Below are positions 10,951-24,063 of a stretch of DNA of 64,000 nucleotides, piece by piece. This DNA comes from Acidovorax sp. MR-S7 (GTDB lineage Bacteria; Pseudomonadota; Gammaproteobacteria; Burkholderiales; Burkholderiaceae_C): assembly GCF_000400995.2 (NCBI RefSeq), contig NZ_DF238912.1:1-64000 (forward strand), in the 5' to 3' direction. Within the stretch, counting starts at the first letter, position 1. Each line of letters opens with the position of its first letter. Under the pieces are notes generated by a model that worked only from the letters and a program-made list of their open reading frames with translations, was not told the origin of the DNA and did no database searches. Position numbers and translations under genes: made by a program.

Positions 10951-11631
10951 ATGCAGATCATTCACAGGATGTGGCGTGAGCACCGCGGCTTCATGCTCTT
11001 CGTGGGGCTGATGCTCGTGTTCCGCTCGGCCGTGGCCGACTGGAACTACGTGCCCTCGTCGTCGATGAACCCGACCCTGTACGCGGGCGACCGCGTACTC
11101 GTGGACAAGCGTGCCTACAGCCTGCGCGTGCCCTTCACGCTGCACGAGGTGGCGCGCTGGGGTACGCCGCAGCGCGGCGACGTGATCACCTTCGACTCGC
11201 CGGCCGACGGGCTCAACCTCATCAAGCGTGTGGTGGCCGTGGCAGGCGACGAGGTGTCCATGTCGAACAACCAGCTGTTCCTGAACGGCCGGCCACAGCC
11301 GCGCATCCTGGTGGATGCGCAGCGCGACATACCCACGGAGCAGGGCTTGCTGAAGGCCGAGGTCTGGCACGAAGCGCTGGACGGCCACATGATCGAGGTG
11401 GCCCGCCTGCCCGGCATGAACCTCTACACCGGCTTCGCGCCGGTGCGCGTGCCCGAAGGCCACGTGATGGTCATGGGCGACAGCCGTGACAACAGCAAGG
11501 ATTCGCGTTTCCTCGGCTTCATCGACGTGCGCCGCGTCACCGGCAAGGCCGTGCGCGTGGTGCTGTCCCACGATCCGGACCATATGTACGTGCCGCGCGT
11601 GGACCGCTGGTGGCAACCCCTGCATCTTTGA
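10951..11631 (+). CDS. Signal peptidase I (S26 family), second copy type
   Basis: A membrane serine protease that removes signal peptides. One N-terminal membrane segment (about residues 14-30) is followed by the S26 catalytic domain. The nucleophile is Ser38 in PSSSMNPTL, the general base Lys92 is in IKRVVAVAGD, and the box GDSRDNSKDSR comes later. At 226 aa it is shorter than the classic two-membrane-segment LepB, and is probably an extra paralogue. It sits between infB and rbfA with gaps of 24 and 6 bases, so it is cotranscribed with ribosome-maturation genes. Confidence 0.88.
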   Translation: MQIIHRMWREHRGFMLFVGLMLVFRSAVADWNYVPSSSMNPTLYAGDRVLVDKRAYSLRVPFTLHEVARWGTPQRGDVITFDSPADGLNLIKRVVAVAGDEVSMSNNQLFLNGRPQPRILVDAQRDIPTEQGLLKAEVWHEALDGHMIEVARLPGMNLYTGFAPVRVPEGHVMVMGDSRDNSKDSRFLGFIDVRRVTGKAVRVVLSHDPDHMYVPRVDRWWQPLHL

Positions 11632-11637
11632 ACCGCC

Positions 11638-12015
11638 ATGGCAGCCAAGAAATCATCCACCCCCAACCGCGGCTTCAAGGTCGCGGACCAGATCCAGCGC
11701 GACCTGACCGAGCTGATCCGCGAGTTGAAGGACCCGCGCATCGGCATGTGCACGCTGCAGGGCGTGGAAGTGACGCCCGACTACGCGCACGCCAAGGTGT
11801 TCTTCAGCGTGCTCGTGGGCGATGCCGACGCCACGCAGGAGGCGCTGAACCAGGCCGCGGGATTCCTGCGCAACGGCCTGTTCAAGCGCCTGCACATCCA
11901 CACCGTGCCCACGCTGCACTTCGTGTTCGACCGCACTACCGAGCGCGCGGCCGACATGAATGCGCTGATCGCACGCGCGGTGGCCTCTCGTTCCAAGGAC
12001 GACGACGACGCATGA
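11638..12015 (+). CDS. rbfA: Ribosome-binding factor A
   Basis: A small KH-fold protein (125 aa) that binds immature 30S subunits and helps process the 5' end of 16S rRNA, important in the cold. The N-terminal [22 protein letters not shown] and the [11 protein letters not shown] strand are family hallmarks. It ends in an acidic tail. Its stop overlaps the ATG of truB by four bases. Confidence 0.95.
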   Translation: MAAKKSSTPNRGFKVADQIQRDLTELIRELKDPRIGMCTLQGVEVTPDYAHAKVFFSVLVGDADATQEALNQAAGFLRNGLFKRLHIHTVPTLHFVFDRTTERAADMNALIARAVASRSKDDDDA

Positions 12016-12998
12016 CCGAGCGCGCTCCCCGCATCCGGGTGCAGCGGCGCCCGGTGCACGGAGTGCTGCTGCTCGACAAACCCCTGGGCCTGTCCAGCAA
12101 CGACGCCTTGCAGAAGGCGAAGTGGCTGCTGCGCGCCGAGAAGGCGGGCCACACGGGCACGCTCGATCCGCTGGCCACGGGCGTGCTGCCGCTGTGCTTC
12201 GGCGCGGCCACCAAGTTCAGCCAGTTGCAGCTCGATGCGCCCAAGACCTACGAGGCCGTCGCGCTGCTGGGCGTGACCACCGCCACCGGCGATGCCGAGG
12301 GCGAGGTGCTGCAGCGGCGGGCGGTCGACCCCGCGCAGCTCACGCCCGAGCGCCTGGCGGCCGTGCAGGCGCAGTTCACCGGCCCCATCCGGCAGGTGCC
12401 GCCGATGCACAGCGCGCTCAAGAAGGACGGCAAGGCGCTCTATGAATACGCGCGCGCCGGTGTGTCCGTGGAGCGCGAGGCGCGCGACGTGACGATCCAC
12501 GCATTGGAACTGACCCTGACGCAGGCTGGGCAGGCACAGCCAGCTATCAAGATGGTAGTGACGTGCAGCAAGGGCACCTACATCCGCACGCTGGGTGAGG
12601 TCATCGGCGCGGCCCTGGGCTGCGGCGCGCACCTCACCTTCCTGCGCCGCACCGACACCGGGGGCCTGGGCGTCGCGCGTTGCGTGACGCTGCACGCGCT
12701 GGAGGCCATGGGCGAGGACGAGCGCCTGGCCTGCGTGCAGCCGGTGGAGACGCTGCTGGCCGGGCACGTGCCTGTCACGCTCGACGAGGACAATGCAGGC
12801 CGGTTCCTCTCCGGCATGCGCCGGCGCGGGCCCTGGCCCGATGCGCCGGCCGTGGCCGTGTTCGGCACGCGCCCACGCGCGCTGCTGGGCGTGGCACACA
12901 TCACGCGGGGCGAGCTGATCCCTGGCCGGCTGCTCTCTCCCATCGAAATACAACAGATCCTGGAAAGCGCGCCGCGCGCTGCCAACGCGGCACATTGA
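12012..12998 (+). CDS. truB: tRNA pseudouridine(55) synthase TruB
   Basis: Makes pseudouridine 55 in the T loop of tRNAs. The 328-aa protein has the N-terminal [16 protein letters not shown] box and [12 protein letters not shown] with catalytic Asp52. The [12 protein letters not shown] box and a C-terminal PUA-like region follow. The start overlaps the rbfA stop (ATGA). A stretch near 12540-12560 resembles the edge of the palindromic repeat found elsewhere in the window, but the match is short. Confidence 0.96.
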   Translation: MTERAPRIRVQRRPVHGVLLLDKPLGLSSNDALQKAKWLLRAEKAGHTGTLDPLATGVLPLCFGAATKFSQLQLDAPKTYEAVALLGVTTATGDAEGEVLQRRAVDPAQLTPERLAAVQAQFTGPIRQVPPMHSALKKDGKALYEYARAGVSVEREARDVTIHALELTLTQAGQAQPAIKMVVTCSKGTYIRTLGEVIGAALGCGAHLTFLRRTDTGGLGVARCVTLHALEAMGEDERLACVQPVETLLAGHVPVTLDEDNAGRFLSGMRRRGPWPDAPAVAVFGTRPRALLGVAHITRGELIPGRLLSPIEIQQILESAPRAANAAH

Positions 12999-13011
12999 AG
13001 GCAACAACGCT

Positions 13012-14841
<1,830 letters not shown>

Positions 14842-14874
14842 CGCTGCGCGCCGGCTGACCGGCCCGTGGCCCGT

Positions 14875-14907
14875 AGGGCGAGCCGCTCCGCAAGGAGGGC
14901 TCGCCCT
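14875..14907 (+). terminator. Strong hairpin downstream of typA, no T tract
   Basis: AGGGCGAGCC (14875-14884) pairs with GGCTCGCCCT (14898-14907). The pairing continues with CTCC/GGAG around a GCAA tetraloop, with one bulged base. It is a very stable structure 33 bases past the typA stop, but no T run follows. It may protect the 3' end or assist Rho-dependent ending rather than act as an intrinsic terminator. Confidence 0.45.
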
Positions 14908-14982
14908 GCGCGCATCCGGGCCTGCGCAAAGCGGGCTGCGCGGCTACCGTGCGGCGCTGCACACAGCGATGCAGACAACGGC

Positions 14983-15361
14983 CTGTGGCAGCGACTGCGC
15001 GGACAGCGCCAGGGCCATGCGGTGGACCTGGTACCGGCCGTGCTGGTGGGCGCAGCGCTTTCGTCGCTGGCCACCTTCCCGCTGGCCTGGCCGTTCCAGG
15101 CCACGGGGCACGACCTGGCGCTGCTGGCCTTGCGGGGTCTGGTCCAATTGGCGATTCCGTGCGTGCTCGTGGTGTACTGTGCGCGCGTGCTCAAGGCGCC
15201 CGAGGTGGCGCTGCTGGGTCTGCTGGAGGTGATTTTCGGCATTCTGCTGGCCTGGGCGGGTGCGGGTGAGCGCCCGGCCCCGGCCGTGCTGATGGGGTGG
15301 CGCGCTGGTGATCGGCGCGTTCGTTTTCAATGAACTGCTTGGATGGAAGGAACAACAATGA
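14983..15361 (+). pseudogene. Remnant of an EamA/DMT-family transporter
   Basis: The reading frame from about 14983 encodes the last four or so membrane segments of an EamA-type drug/metabolite transporter (LVPAVLVGAALSS, LALLALRGLVQLAIP, VALLGLLEVIFGILLAW). An extra G in a run at 15294-15297 shifts the frame. One frame over, the expected ending GALVIGAFVFNELLGWKEQQ continues and stops at 15359-15361, overlapping the next ATG. The first 60% of the gene is missing. Both a 5' deletion and the frameshift argue for a dead gene; the single-base shift alone could be a sequencing error. Confidence 0.8.
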
Positions 15362-16452
15362 CGGAGATGACGGCGGAAGTCGTGACCGAGGTGCGCGGCC
15401 GCGTGGGCTGCATCACACTGAACCGCCCGAAGGCGCTCAACGCCTTGTCGCTGGGCATGGTGCGCAGCCTCATGGCCACGCTGCTGGCCTGGCAGAAGGA
15501 TGACCAGGTGCTGGCCGTGGCGATCCGCGGCAACGGCCGCGAGGGGCCGTTCGGCGCGTTCTGCGCGGGCGGCGACATCCGCTTCCTGCACGCGGCGGGT
15601 AGCAGCGGCAACCCGCAGCTCGAGGACTTCTTCACTGAGGAATACGCGCTCAACCACCTGATCCACACCTTCGGCAAGCCCTACATCGCGTTCATGGACG
15701 GCATCGTCATGGGCGGCGGCATGGGCATCAGCCAGGGCGGCACGCTGCGCGTGGTGACCGAGCGCACCAAGATGGCCATGCCCGAGACGGCCATCGGCCT
15801 GTTCCCAGACGTGGGCGGCGGCTACTTCCTCTCGCGCTGCCCGGGCCGCGTGGGCGAGTGGCTGGCCTTGACGGGCGACACCATCGGCGCGGCGGACGCC
15901 ATCGCGTTCCAGCTGGCCGACGGCTTCCTGCCCTGCGGCGAGCTGGGCGCCGTGTGGGAGCAGCTGGGCAGCCAGCCGTTCTCCGACGGCAAGGCGGTGC
16001 AGGACTTCGTTGCTTCCAAATTCGTAGCTGCTGGCGCTTGCCAGGTAAGCGCTGGAGCCCAAATCGACCAATATTTCGGTCTGGACGGCGTGCCGGCCAT
16101 CATCGCGGCGCTGGAAGCCGCGCCGGGCGAATGGGAGCGCGCCACGGCCGCCACCCTGCGCAAGCGCTCGCCGCTGATGCTGCACGTGGTGCTGGAGCAG
16201 ATCCGCCGCGCGCGGGGCATGGGCCTGGCCGACGACCTGCGCATGGAGCGCGACATGGTGCGCCACTGCTTCTACCTGCGCCCCGGCCAGAGCGAGACCA
16301 TCGAGGGCATCCGCGCGCTGGCCGTGGACAAGGACCACAGCCCGCAGTGGGCCCCCGCGCGCATCGAGGACGTGACGCCCGCGGTGTGGCAGCCGTTCTT
16401 CGACAGCCCCTGGCCCGTGCACGCGCATCCGCTGGCGCCGCTGCGCGACTGA
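15358..16452 (+). CDS. Enoyl-CoA hydratase/isomerase family, probable 3-hydroxyisobutyryl-CoA hydrolase
   Basis: A 364-aa crotonase-fold protein. The oxyanion-hole motif CAGGDI is at residues 69-74, then GGGMG, and MPETAIGLFPDVGGGYFLSR. That last run is the signature of 3-hydroxyisobutyryl-CoA hydrolases, which free 3-hydroxyisobutyrate in valine breakdown. The C-terminal ECH_2 region fits. The ATG overlaps the stop of the EamA remnant and has GGAAGGA upstream. Residues about 219-239 are encoded by a copy of the dispersed palindromic repeat, inserted in frame between two conserved helices. Confidence 0.85.
   Translation: MTEMTAEVVTEVRGRVGCITLNRPKALNALSLGMVRSLMATLLAWQKDDQVLAVAIRGNGREGPFGAFCAGGDIRFLHAAGSSGNPQLEDFFTEEYALNHLIHTFGKPYIAFMDGIVMGGGMGISQGGTLRVVTERTKMAMPETAIGLFPDVGGGYFLSRCPGRVGEWLALTGDTIGAADAIAFQLADGFLPCGELGAVWEQLGSQPFSDGKAVQDFVASKFVAAGACQVSAGAQIDQYFGLDGVPAIIAALEAAPGEWERATAATLRKRSPLMLHVVLEQIRRARGMGLADDLRMERDMVRHCFYLRPGQSETIEGIRALAVDKDHSPQWAPARIEDVTPAVWQPFFDSPWPVHAHPLAPLRD
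16012..16075. repeat. Dispersed palindromic repeat, intragenic copy
   Basis: The core is GCGCTT (16034-16039) and AAGCGC (16047-16052) with 7 bases between, flanked by TAGCTGCTG and CTGGAGCCC. These are features shared with other copies in this window. It lies inside the ECH-family gene and is read through in frame without a stop. Confidence 0.7.
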
Positions 16453-16472
16453 GGCGGGCACCGTGAAAAAAA

Positions 16473-16496
16473 GCCGCACAACCGTGCGGCTTTTTT
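16473..16496. terminator. Bidirectional Rho-independent terminator
   Basis: GCCGCAC (16473-16479) pairs with GTGCGGC (16484-16490). Six T follow on the plus strand and a run of A precedes, so it works in both directions. It lies between the convergent ECH-family gene and lipoprotein gene. Confidence 0.9.
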
Positions 16497-16515
16497 CATG
16501 CAGGCGGCAGGGCCG

Positions 16516-16914
16516 TCAGGGCCGCGCCACCTTCCAGACGCCGTTCACGCCGTCGCCCAGCTTCTCGCCGGGCCTGGTGTCCTTGGCGAAGTAGTAGAGC
16601 GGCTGGCCCTTGTAGGCCCATTGGCGGGTGTTGTCGCTGCGCACGAGGATGGTGTAGTCGCCCTGGGGCTGCGCGCCGGACGCCACGGCCAGCGGCGGCC
16701 AGTTGACGGCGCACTGGTCGTAGCAGGCGGAGGCGCCGCTGCCCTGGGCATCCCGGGTGAAGAAATACAGCGTGCGGCCGTCGGGGCCGATCAGCGTGCC
16801 GTCGGCGGCGCGGGTGGGCGTGCTGGGCTTGGCGTGGTGCATGCCGCCGGTGCCGCAGGCGGCCAGGAGGGTGGCCGACAGGGCAACGGCGGCGAGGGAA
16901 AGCTTGCGGGTCAT
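16516..16914 (-). CDS. Lipoprotein with secreted Y-X4-D repeats (PF03640 type)
   Basis: A 132-aa protein with a lipoprotein signal: hydrophobic segment then the lipobox LAAC at about residues 17-20. The mature part has two copies of the short repeat typified by DGRTLYFFTRD and KGQPLYYFAKD, as in the Lipoprotein_15 family of secreted repeats, whose function is unknown. A CYDQCAVNWPP stretch with two Cys lies between them. It follows smpB on the same strand after 87 bases and ends at the bidirectional terminator. Confidence 0.8.
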   Translation of the reverse strand: MTRKLSLAAVALSATLLAACGTGGMHHAKPSTPTRAADGTLIGPDGRTLYFFTRDAQGSGASACYDQCAVNWPPLAVASGAQPQGDYTILVRSDNTRQWAYKGQPLYYFAKDTRPGEKLGDGVNGVWKVARP

Positions 16915-17001
16915 GGACGGGCTCCTTGCTGGAGTTGGCGGAGCCTTCGACTGTAGGGGCGGGCGGCGCTGCCCGGCTGTCGGACGGGTGCCCGAGATGC
17001 T

Positions 17002-17475
17002 TCAGCGGTGGCGGCTCTTCATCGCGCGTTCCACCTCGCGCTTGCCTTCGCGGTCCTTGATGGTGTCGCGCTTGTCGTGCTCGGCCTTGCCCTTGGCCAG
17101 GGCGATGTCGCACTTGGCGCGGCCGTCCTTCCAGTGCAGGTTCAGCGGCACCAGCGTGTAGCCTTTCTGCTCCACCTTGCCGATCAGGCGCTTGATCTCG
17201 TCCTTGTGCATCAGCAGCTTCTTGATGCGGGCGGCGTCGGGGCTCACGTGGGTGGAGGCGGTCTTGAGCGGGTTGATCTGGCAGCCGATCAGGTACAGCT
17301 CGCCCTCCTTGATGACCACGTAGCCGTCCGTGAGCTGGGCCTTGCCTTCGCGCAGCGCCTTCACCTCCCAGCCGTGCAGCACCATGCCCGCCTCGTAGCG
17401 TTCCTCGAAGAAGTAGTTGTATGCCGCCTTCTTGTTGTCGGCGATGCGTGACGATGTTTCGGGTTTCTTGGCCAT
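17002..17475 (-). CDS. smpB: SsrA-binding protein SmpB
   Basis: Binds tmRNA and brings it to stalled ribosomes for trans-translation. The 157-aa protein has an OB-fold core ([25 protein letters not shown]) and the lysine-rich C-terminal tail ([20 protein letters not shown]) that enters the mRNA channel. It is transcribed away from ratA; the two starts are about 90 bases apart. Confidence 0.97.
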   Translation of the reverse strand: MAKKPETSSRIADNKKAAYNYFFEERYEAGMVLHGWEVKALREGKAQLTDGYVVIKEGELYLIGCQINPLKTASTHVSPDAARIKKLLMHKDEIKRLIGKVEQKGYTLVPLNLHWKDGRAKCDIALAKGKAEHDKRDTIKDREGKREVERAMKSRHR

Positions 17476-17517
17476 GGGTTCTAGATGCGGATGCCATAGG
17501 AGGATGCAATGCCTCCC

Positions 17518-17523
17518 TACAAT
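17518..17523 (+). promoter_or_regulatory. Possible -10 box of ratA-rnfH
   Basis: TACAAT lies between the divergent smpB and ratA starts. No convincing -35 is seen. The sequence matches the -10 found for rimP, guaB and sodB. Confidence 0.35.
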
Positions 17524-17565
17524 GGTCATCCGTCTCGCGCCATGGATTCTAGGCGCCCCGCCTTC

Positions 17566-18006
17566 ATGAAAACAGTCAACAAGTCCGTCCTCATCTGGTA
17601 CAGCCCCGAAGAAATGTTCGCACTCGTGACGGACGTGGAGAAGTATCCGCAGTTCCTGCCCTGGTGCGATCATGCCCGGGTGCTGGAGCGTGACGAGCAC
17701 GGCATGAAGGCCGAGGTCGGCATCGCGCTGGGGGGCATCCGCAAGTCCTTCGTCACGCGCAACACGCACGAGGCGGGCCGCCGCGTGAAGATGGAGCTGG
17801 TCGAAGGCCCGTTCTCGCAGCTGGACGGCGACTGGCACTTCCACCCCGTGGGCGATGGCTCGCAGCGCGCCTGCAAGGTCGAGCTGCAACTGCGCTATGG
17901 GTTCGACAACCGGGCCCTGGCTGCCCTCGTGGGGCCGGTGTTCGACCGCATCGCCGCCAGCTTCGTGGATGCGTTCATCCAGCGCGCGGAGCAGGTCTAT
18001 GGCTGA
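17566..18006 (+). CDS. ratA: RatA-family START-like protein
   Basis: A 146-aa START/polyketide-cyclase fold protein of the RatA/Coq10 group. Motifs are [22 protein letters not shown] near the start and a C-terminal helix [19 protein letters not shown]. In E. coli RatA inhibits 50S-30S association; its relatives bind ubiquinone. I start it at MKTVNKS, matching the family length; upstream in-frame ATGs at 17509 and 17542 would add up to 19 residues. It overlaps rnfH by 8 bases, as in many proteobacteria. Confidence 0.88.
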   Translation: MKTVNKSVLIWYSPEEMFALVTDVEKYPQFLPWCDHARVLERDEHGMKAEVGIALGGIRKSFVTRNTHEAGRRVKMELVEGPFSQLDGDWHFHPVGDGSQRACKVELQLRYGFDNRALAALVGPVFDRIAASFVDAFIQRAEQVYG

Positions 18007-18337
18007 TGCCGTGGGGGCTGTGCTGCGGATCACCGTGGCCGCCGGGCTGGCGCCGGGCGGGGTGCGCGAGTGGACGCTGCAGCTGCCGCCAGGGGCTACC
18101 GTAGCCGACGCCTTGCGGGCGTGCGGGCTGGAGATGGGCGACAGCAGCTTCGCCTGCGGCATCTGGGGCCGCGCAGTCCCGGCCGACGAGGCGCTGCGCG
18201 ACGGCGACCGCGTGGAGTGGTGCCGCCCGCTGCGGGTGGACCCCAAGCTGGCGCGCCGCCAACGCTTCGCGAGCCAGGGCGCACGCGCGGCGGGCCTTTT
18301 CTCCAAGCGCCGGCCGGGCGCCAAGGCCGGGTACTGA
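17999..18337 (+). CDS. rnfH: RnfH-family ubiquitin-like protein
   Basis: A 112-aa protein with the beta-grasp fold of the RnfH (UPF0125) family: [11 protein letters not shown], then [33 protein letters not shown], the conserved end that reads like ThiS/MoaD relatives. The exact function is unknown. Pairing with ratA as a toxin-antitoxin system has been proposed from gene linkage. The basic tail after about residue 95 is not conserved. Confidence 0.88.
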   Translation: MADAVGAVLRITVAAGLAPGGVREWTLQLPPGATVADALRACGLEMGDSSFACGIWGRAVPADEALRDGDRVEWCRPLRVDPKLARRQRFASQGARAAGLFSKRRPGAKAGY

Positions 18338-18343
18338 TGCGAA

Positions 18344-18366
18344 AAGGCCGCCTCCCGGGCGGCCTT
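18344..18366. terminator. Hairpin between rnfH and the DUF4124 gene
   Basis: AAGGCCGCC (18344-18352) pairs with GGCGGCCTT (18358-18366). Only short T runs flank it on each strand. It probably serves both convergent genes, though weakly. Confidence 0.55.
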
Positions 18367-18387
18367 GCGGTTCCAGGAGAGGGGCTT

Positions 18388-18405
18388 AGAGCGTGTTTAC
18401 GCTCT
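18388..18405. repeat. Short palindrome resembling the terminal repeats of the 34-kb element
   Basis: AGAGCGT (18388-18394) and ACGCTCT (18399-18405) flank GTTT. Its first ten bases, AGAGCGTGTT, equal the outer ten bases of the inverted repeats at 34441 and 34708. It overlaps the last base of the DUF4124 stop codon. It may be a relic or only a hairpin. Confidence 0.5.
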
Positions 18406-18911
18406 CACCGGCAGTCGGAGGCGATGACCTCGTCGGCGCGGCGCAGCTCCGCGGCGCGCGTGGCGTCGTCCATGTAGCCGCGCTCACCCTGCGCGTTCAC
18501 ATGGCCCACGAGCTGGCCGGGCGCCAGCGCGGCCTTGGCGCGCTTGGCGCGCGCGCAGTTGTCGGCGCGGGCCCTGGCCATGCGGTCTTCTTCGGCTTTC
18601 TTCTTGGCGGCCTCGGCGGCATCGGCCTTGGCCTTGTTGTCCTCGAGCTGCTTGTCCTTGCCGCTGACCTGCGGCGCGGCGGCCGCCGGCGCGCTGGCGG
18701 GTGCCGCGGCCGCCGAGGCGGGCGCTGCCGCCGGCGCGGCGCGGCCCAGCGTGTGCGGCTGCTTGAGGATGTTCTTCTCGGGAACGTCCTGCGGGGGCGG
18801 CCGGTCGCTGAAGACCTTGCGCCCATCCTTGTCCACCCATTGCCATTGCGCCGAGGCGCCCATCGCCCAGGTGCAGGCAATGGCCAACAGAAGCAGCTTG
18901 CGGGATCTCAT
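18405..18911 (-). CDS. DUF4124-domain secreted protein
   Basis: A 168-aa protein with a signal peptide (MRSRKLLLLAIACTWAMGASA, cut near residue 21) and an N-terminal DUF4124 domain (WQWVDKDGRKVFSDRPPP at about 23-40). An Ala/Pro-rich linker follows, then a Lys/Glu/Ala-rich coiled-coil stretch (about 83-115) and a C-terminal part with Cys residues. DUF4124 proteins are common in betaproteobacteria and are of unknown function, probably periplasmic. It is divergent from guaB. Confidence 0.8.
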   Translation of the reverse strand: MRSRKLLLLAIACTWAMGASAQWQWVDKDGRKVFSDRPPPQDVPEKNILKQPHTLGRAAPAAAPASAAAAPASAPAAAAPQVSGKDKQLEDNKAKADAAEAAKKKAEEDRMARARADNCARAKRAKAALAPGQLVGHVNAQGERGYMDDATRAAELRRADEVIASDCR

Positions 18912-18925
18912 GCGGCAGAGTGTAG

Positions 18926-20482
<1,557 letters not shown>

Positions 20483-20497
20483 TACGCCGCAGCCCGC

Positions 20498-20530
20498 AGG
20501 CCCGAACCCCGCAGCCAGGTGTTCGGGCCT
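20498..20530 (+). promoter_or_regulatory. Intergenic hairpin between guaB and guaA
   Basis: AGGCCCGAAC (20498-20507) pairs perfectly with GTTCGGGCCT (20521-20530), with a 13-base loop, followed by TTGTCTTTCC. The weak T tract suggests partial termination or protection of the guaB message, which would set the guaB to guaA ratio. Confidence 0.55.
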
Positions 20531-20557
20531 TTGTCTTTCCCGACCCGCCGCTCCGCC

Positions 20558-22174
<1,617 letters not shown>

Positions 22175-22243
22175 TCGGGCCGCAGTGAGCCAAGCCTGCG
22201 CTCCAGCGGCAGCCGGTGCGCAGGCGCGAAAAGGCCTGGAAGC

Positions 22244-22918
22244 TCAACGCAGCACGGCGAAGTACCGCTCCAGCGGCTCGCGCGCCGTGCGGGTGCTGTT
22301 CACTGGCGCCTGCGTGTCTTCCCAACCCAGCGCCATTCCGCACACCACCACCTCTGACTCCGCGAGCCCCAGTGCGCTTCGTACCACCGCGGGATAGCTC
22401 GCCAACGCCCCGATCGCGCAGCCGGCCAGCCCGTGTCCCTGCGCCGCCAGCATCAGCGCGTGCAGGCACATGCCGAGGTCCATGAAACCGCCCGCGCCGA
22501 AGTCCCGGTCGATGGTCACGACCAGTGCGACGGGCGCGTCGAAGAAGCGGAAGTTGCGCTCGAACTGCGCGGCACGTCCCGCCTCGTCGCCCCGCGCCAC
22601 GCCGATGGCGCCGTACAGCGCCTGGGCAGCGGCCACCTGCCGCTTGCGCAGCGCGAGCGGCATGGGCCGGGGGAAGTAGCCGTAGTCCTCCTGCTCGGGC
22701 ACGCCATCGCGCCGTGCCTGGGCCAGCGCGCTGCACAGCCGCTCGCGCGCGGCGCCTTCCACGGCCCAGAAGCGGCCGGGTTGCAGGTTGGCGCCGCTGG
22801 GTGCGCGGCGCGCCACGGCCAGCAGATGTTCGAGAAGTTCCGCCGGCACGGCGCGTGGCAAGAAGGCACGCACCGAGTGGCGTTCGCGCGCCAGCAGGTC
22901 GTGGGCCGTGGGGGTCAT
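22244..22918 (-). CDS. Nitroreductase-family flavoprotein
   Basis: A 224-aa NAD(P)H-dependent FMN enzyme of the nitroreductase fold. Motifs are RHSVRAF at about residues 12-18, RRAPSGANLQPGRFW at about 36-50, FMDLGMCLHALMLAAQGHGLAGCAIG in the middle, and LALGWEDTQAPVN near the end. The physiological substrate cannot be read. Its ATG overlaps the thiolase stop, so it is the last gene of the bioM-bioN-bioY operon and could be a reductase in the same unknown acyl-CoA or biotin-related pathway. Confidence 0.85.
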   Translation of the reverse strand: MTPTAHDLLARERHSVRAFLPRAVPAELLEHLLAVARRAPSGANLQPGRFWAVEGAARERLCSALAQARRDGVPEQEDYGYFPRPMPLALRKRQVAAAQALYGAIGVARGDEAGRAAQFERNFRFFDAPVALVVTIDRDFGAGGFMDLGMCLHALMLAAQGHGLAGCAIGALASYPAVVRSALGLAESEVVVCGMALGWEDTQAPVNSTRTAREPLERYFAVLR

Positions 22919-24063
22919 GCACCCTCCCTGGGCATGGACACCCATGCGGCCGTGCCCAGCCCGCCCGCGCCCGCGATGCAGGCCATGCCGCGCGGCGCTG
23001 CGCTGGGTGTGGCCTGCAGCTGCGCCAGTACGCGCACCAGCGCGATCGCGCCCGAGGCGCCGATGGGGTGGCCGCGCGCGAGTCCGCCGCCCTGGCGGTT
23101 GACGGTGCCGGGCGGCAGGCCGAGTTCGTCGCAGAAAGCGATGCCCTGCGCGGCGAAGGCGTCGTGCAGTTCCAGTGCGTCGAGCCGCGCCAGCGGCCAG
23201 CCGCTGCGCGCCTGCGCGGCGCGGGCCGCGGCGGCGGCGCAGAGCATGGGAACTTCGGGCGCGCCGCCTACGCTGGAGGCGCCGTGCCACAGCGCGCGCG
23301 CTCGCAGGCCCAAGCGTGCACAGGCTTCGTGCGTGGCCAGCAGCAGCAGGGCCGCGCCGTCGGCCCTGGGCGAAACGGCGGCGGTGCCGACGGCGCAGGC
23401 CCCCCCGCCCGCCACGGCGGGCATGCGCGCGGCGCTGAGGCGCTCGCGCGGGTAGGCGTCATGCGCCAGCCCGTTCAGGGGCACGATCTCGCCGGCCATC
23501 GCGCCGCGGGCGGCAGCGGCGCGTGCGTGGCTTGCGGCGGCCCAAGCGTCTTGCGCAGCGCGGGTGACGCCGTGGCGCTGCGCCCAGGCAGCCGCGGCTT
23601 GCAGCATGCCGGGGTCGCGGTCGGGCCAGGGGGCGAAGGGCGGGCTGTCATAGGGCACCGGCGCGGCGCCGTGCTCCAGCGGGCGGTGGTGGCGTAGCGG
23701 AGCGCGGCTCCAGGCCTCGGCGCCGCCCGCCACCACCACCTGCGCTTGCCCGAGCGCGAGCAGCCCGCAGGCGTGGGTGATGGCGTCCAGTCCTGCGCAG
23801 CATTGCGTGTCCACGGTGGCGGCGGGCGTGCGCTCGGGCAGCCCCGCGGCCAGCGCGAGCATGCGCGCGGGGTTGCCGCCCGCGCCCAGGGCGTTGCCGA
23901 GCACCACGGCATCGACCCTGTCGGCGGGCAGGCCGCTGTCGGCGAGCAGGCGTGCGAGGAGCGGCGCGGCGAGGTCGTGCGGCTGGCAGCGCGAGAGCGC
24001 GCCGCCCACGGGCGCCACCGGCGTGCGCGCCCAGGCGAGGATGGAAAAGGGCGCCTGGCTCAT
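22915..24063 (-). CDS. Thiolase-family acetyl-CoA C-acyltransferase, YhfS-like
   Basis: A 382-aa thiolase fold. The nucleophilic Cys88 is in TVDTQCCAGLDA, GGGLARGHPIGASGA carries the catalytic His, and CIAGAGGLG near the C-terminus carries the second Cys. All catalytic positions are present. It overlaps the acyl-CoA ligase upstream and the nitroreductase downstream by four bases each. The order bioY, ligase, thiolase is the same as the B. subtilis yhfU-yhfT-yhfS operon, where these enzymes have been proposed to make or salvage a biotin precursor; that role is inference here. Confidence 0.85.
   Translation of the reverse strand: MSQAPFSILAWARTPVAPVGGALSRCQPHDLAAPLLARLLADSGLPADRVDAVVLGNALGAGGNPARMLALAAGLPERTPAATVDTQCCAGLDAITHACGLLALGQAQVVVAGGAEAWSRAPLRHHRPLEHGAAPVPYDSPPFAPWPDRDPGMLQAAAAWAQRHGVTRAAQDAWAAASHARAAAARGAMAGEIVPLNGLAHDAYPRERLSAARMPAVAGGGACAVGTAAVSPRADGAALLLLATHEACARLGLRARALWHGASSVGGAPEVPMLCAAAAARAAQARSGWPLARLDALELHDAFAAQGIAFCDELGLPPGTVNRQGGGLARGHPIGASGAIALVRVLAQLQATPSAAPRGMACIAGAGGLGTAAWVSMPREGA

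Noticed and set aside
8092-11625. 1177-residue open frame opposite infB and the signal peptidase gene
   Set aside because: Shadow of infB; composition is typical of antisense frames and no motif is present.
12525-12565. Degenerate palindromic repeat inside truB
   Set aside because: Only an edge-like run (CAGCTATCAAGATGGTAG) matches, with no GCGCTT/AAGCGC core, and the protein aligns normally there.
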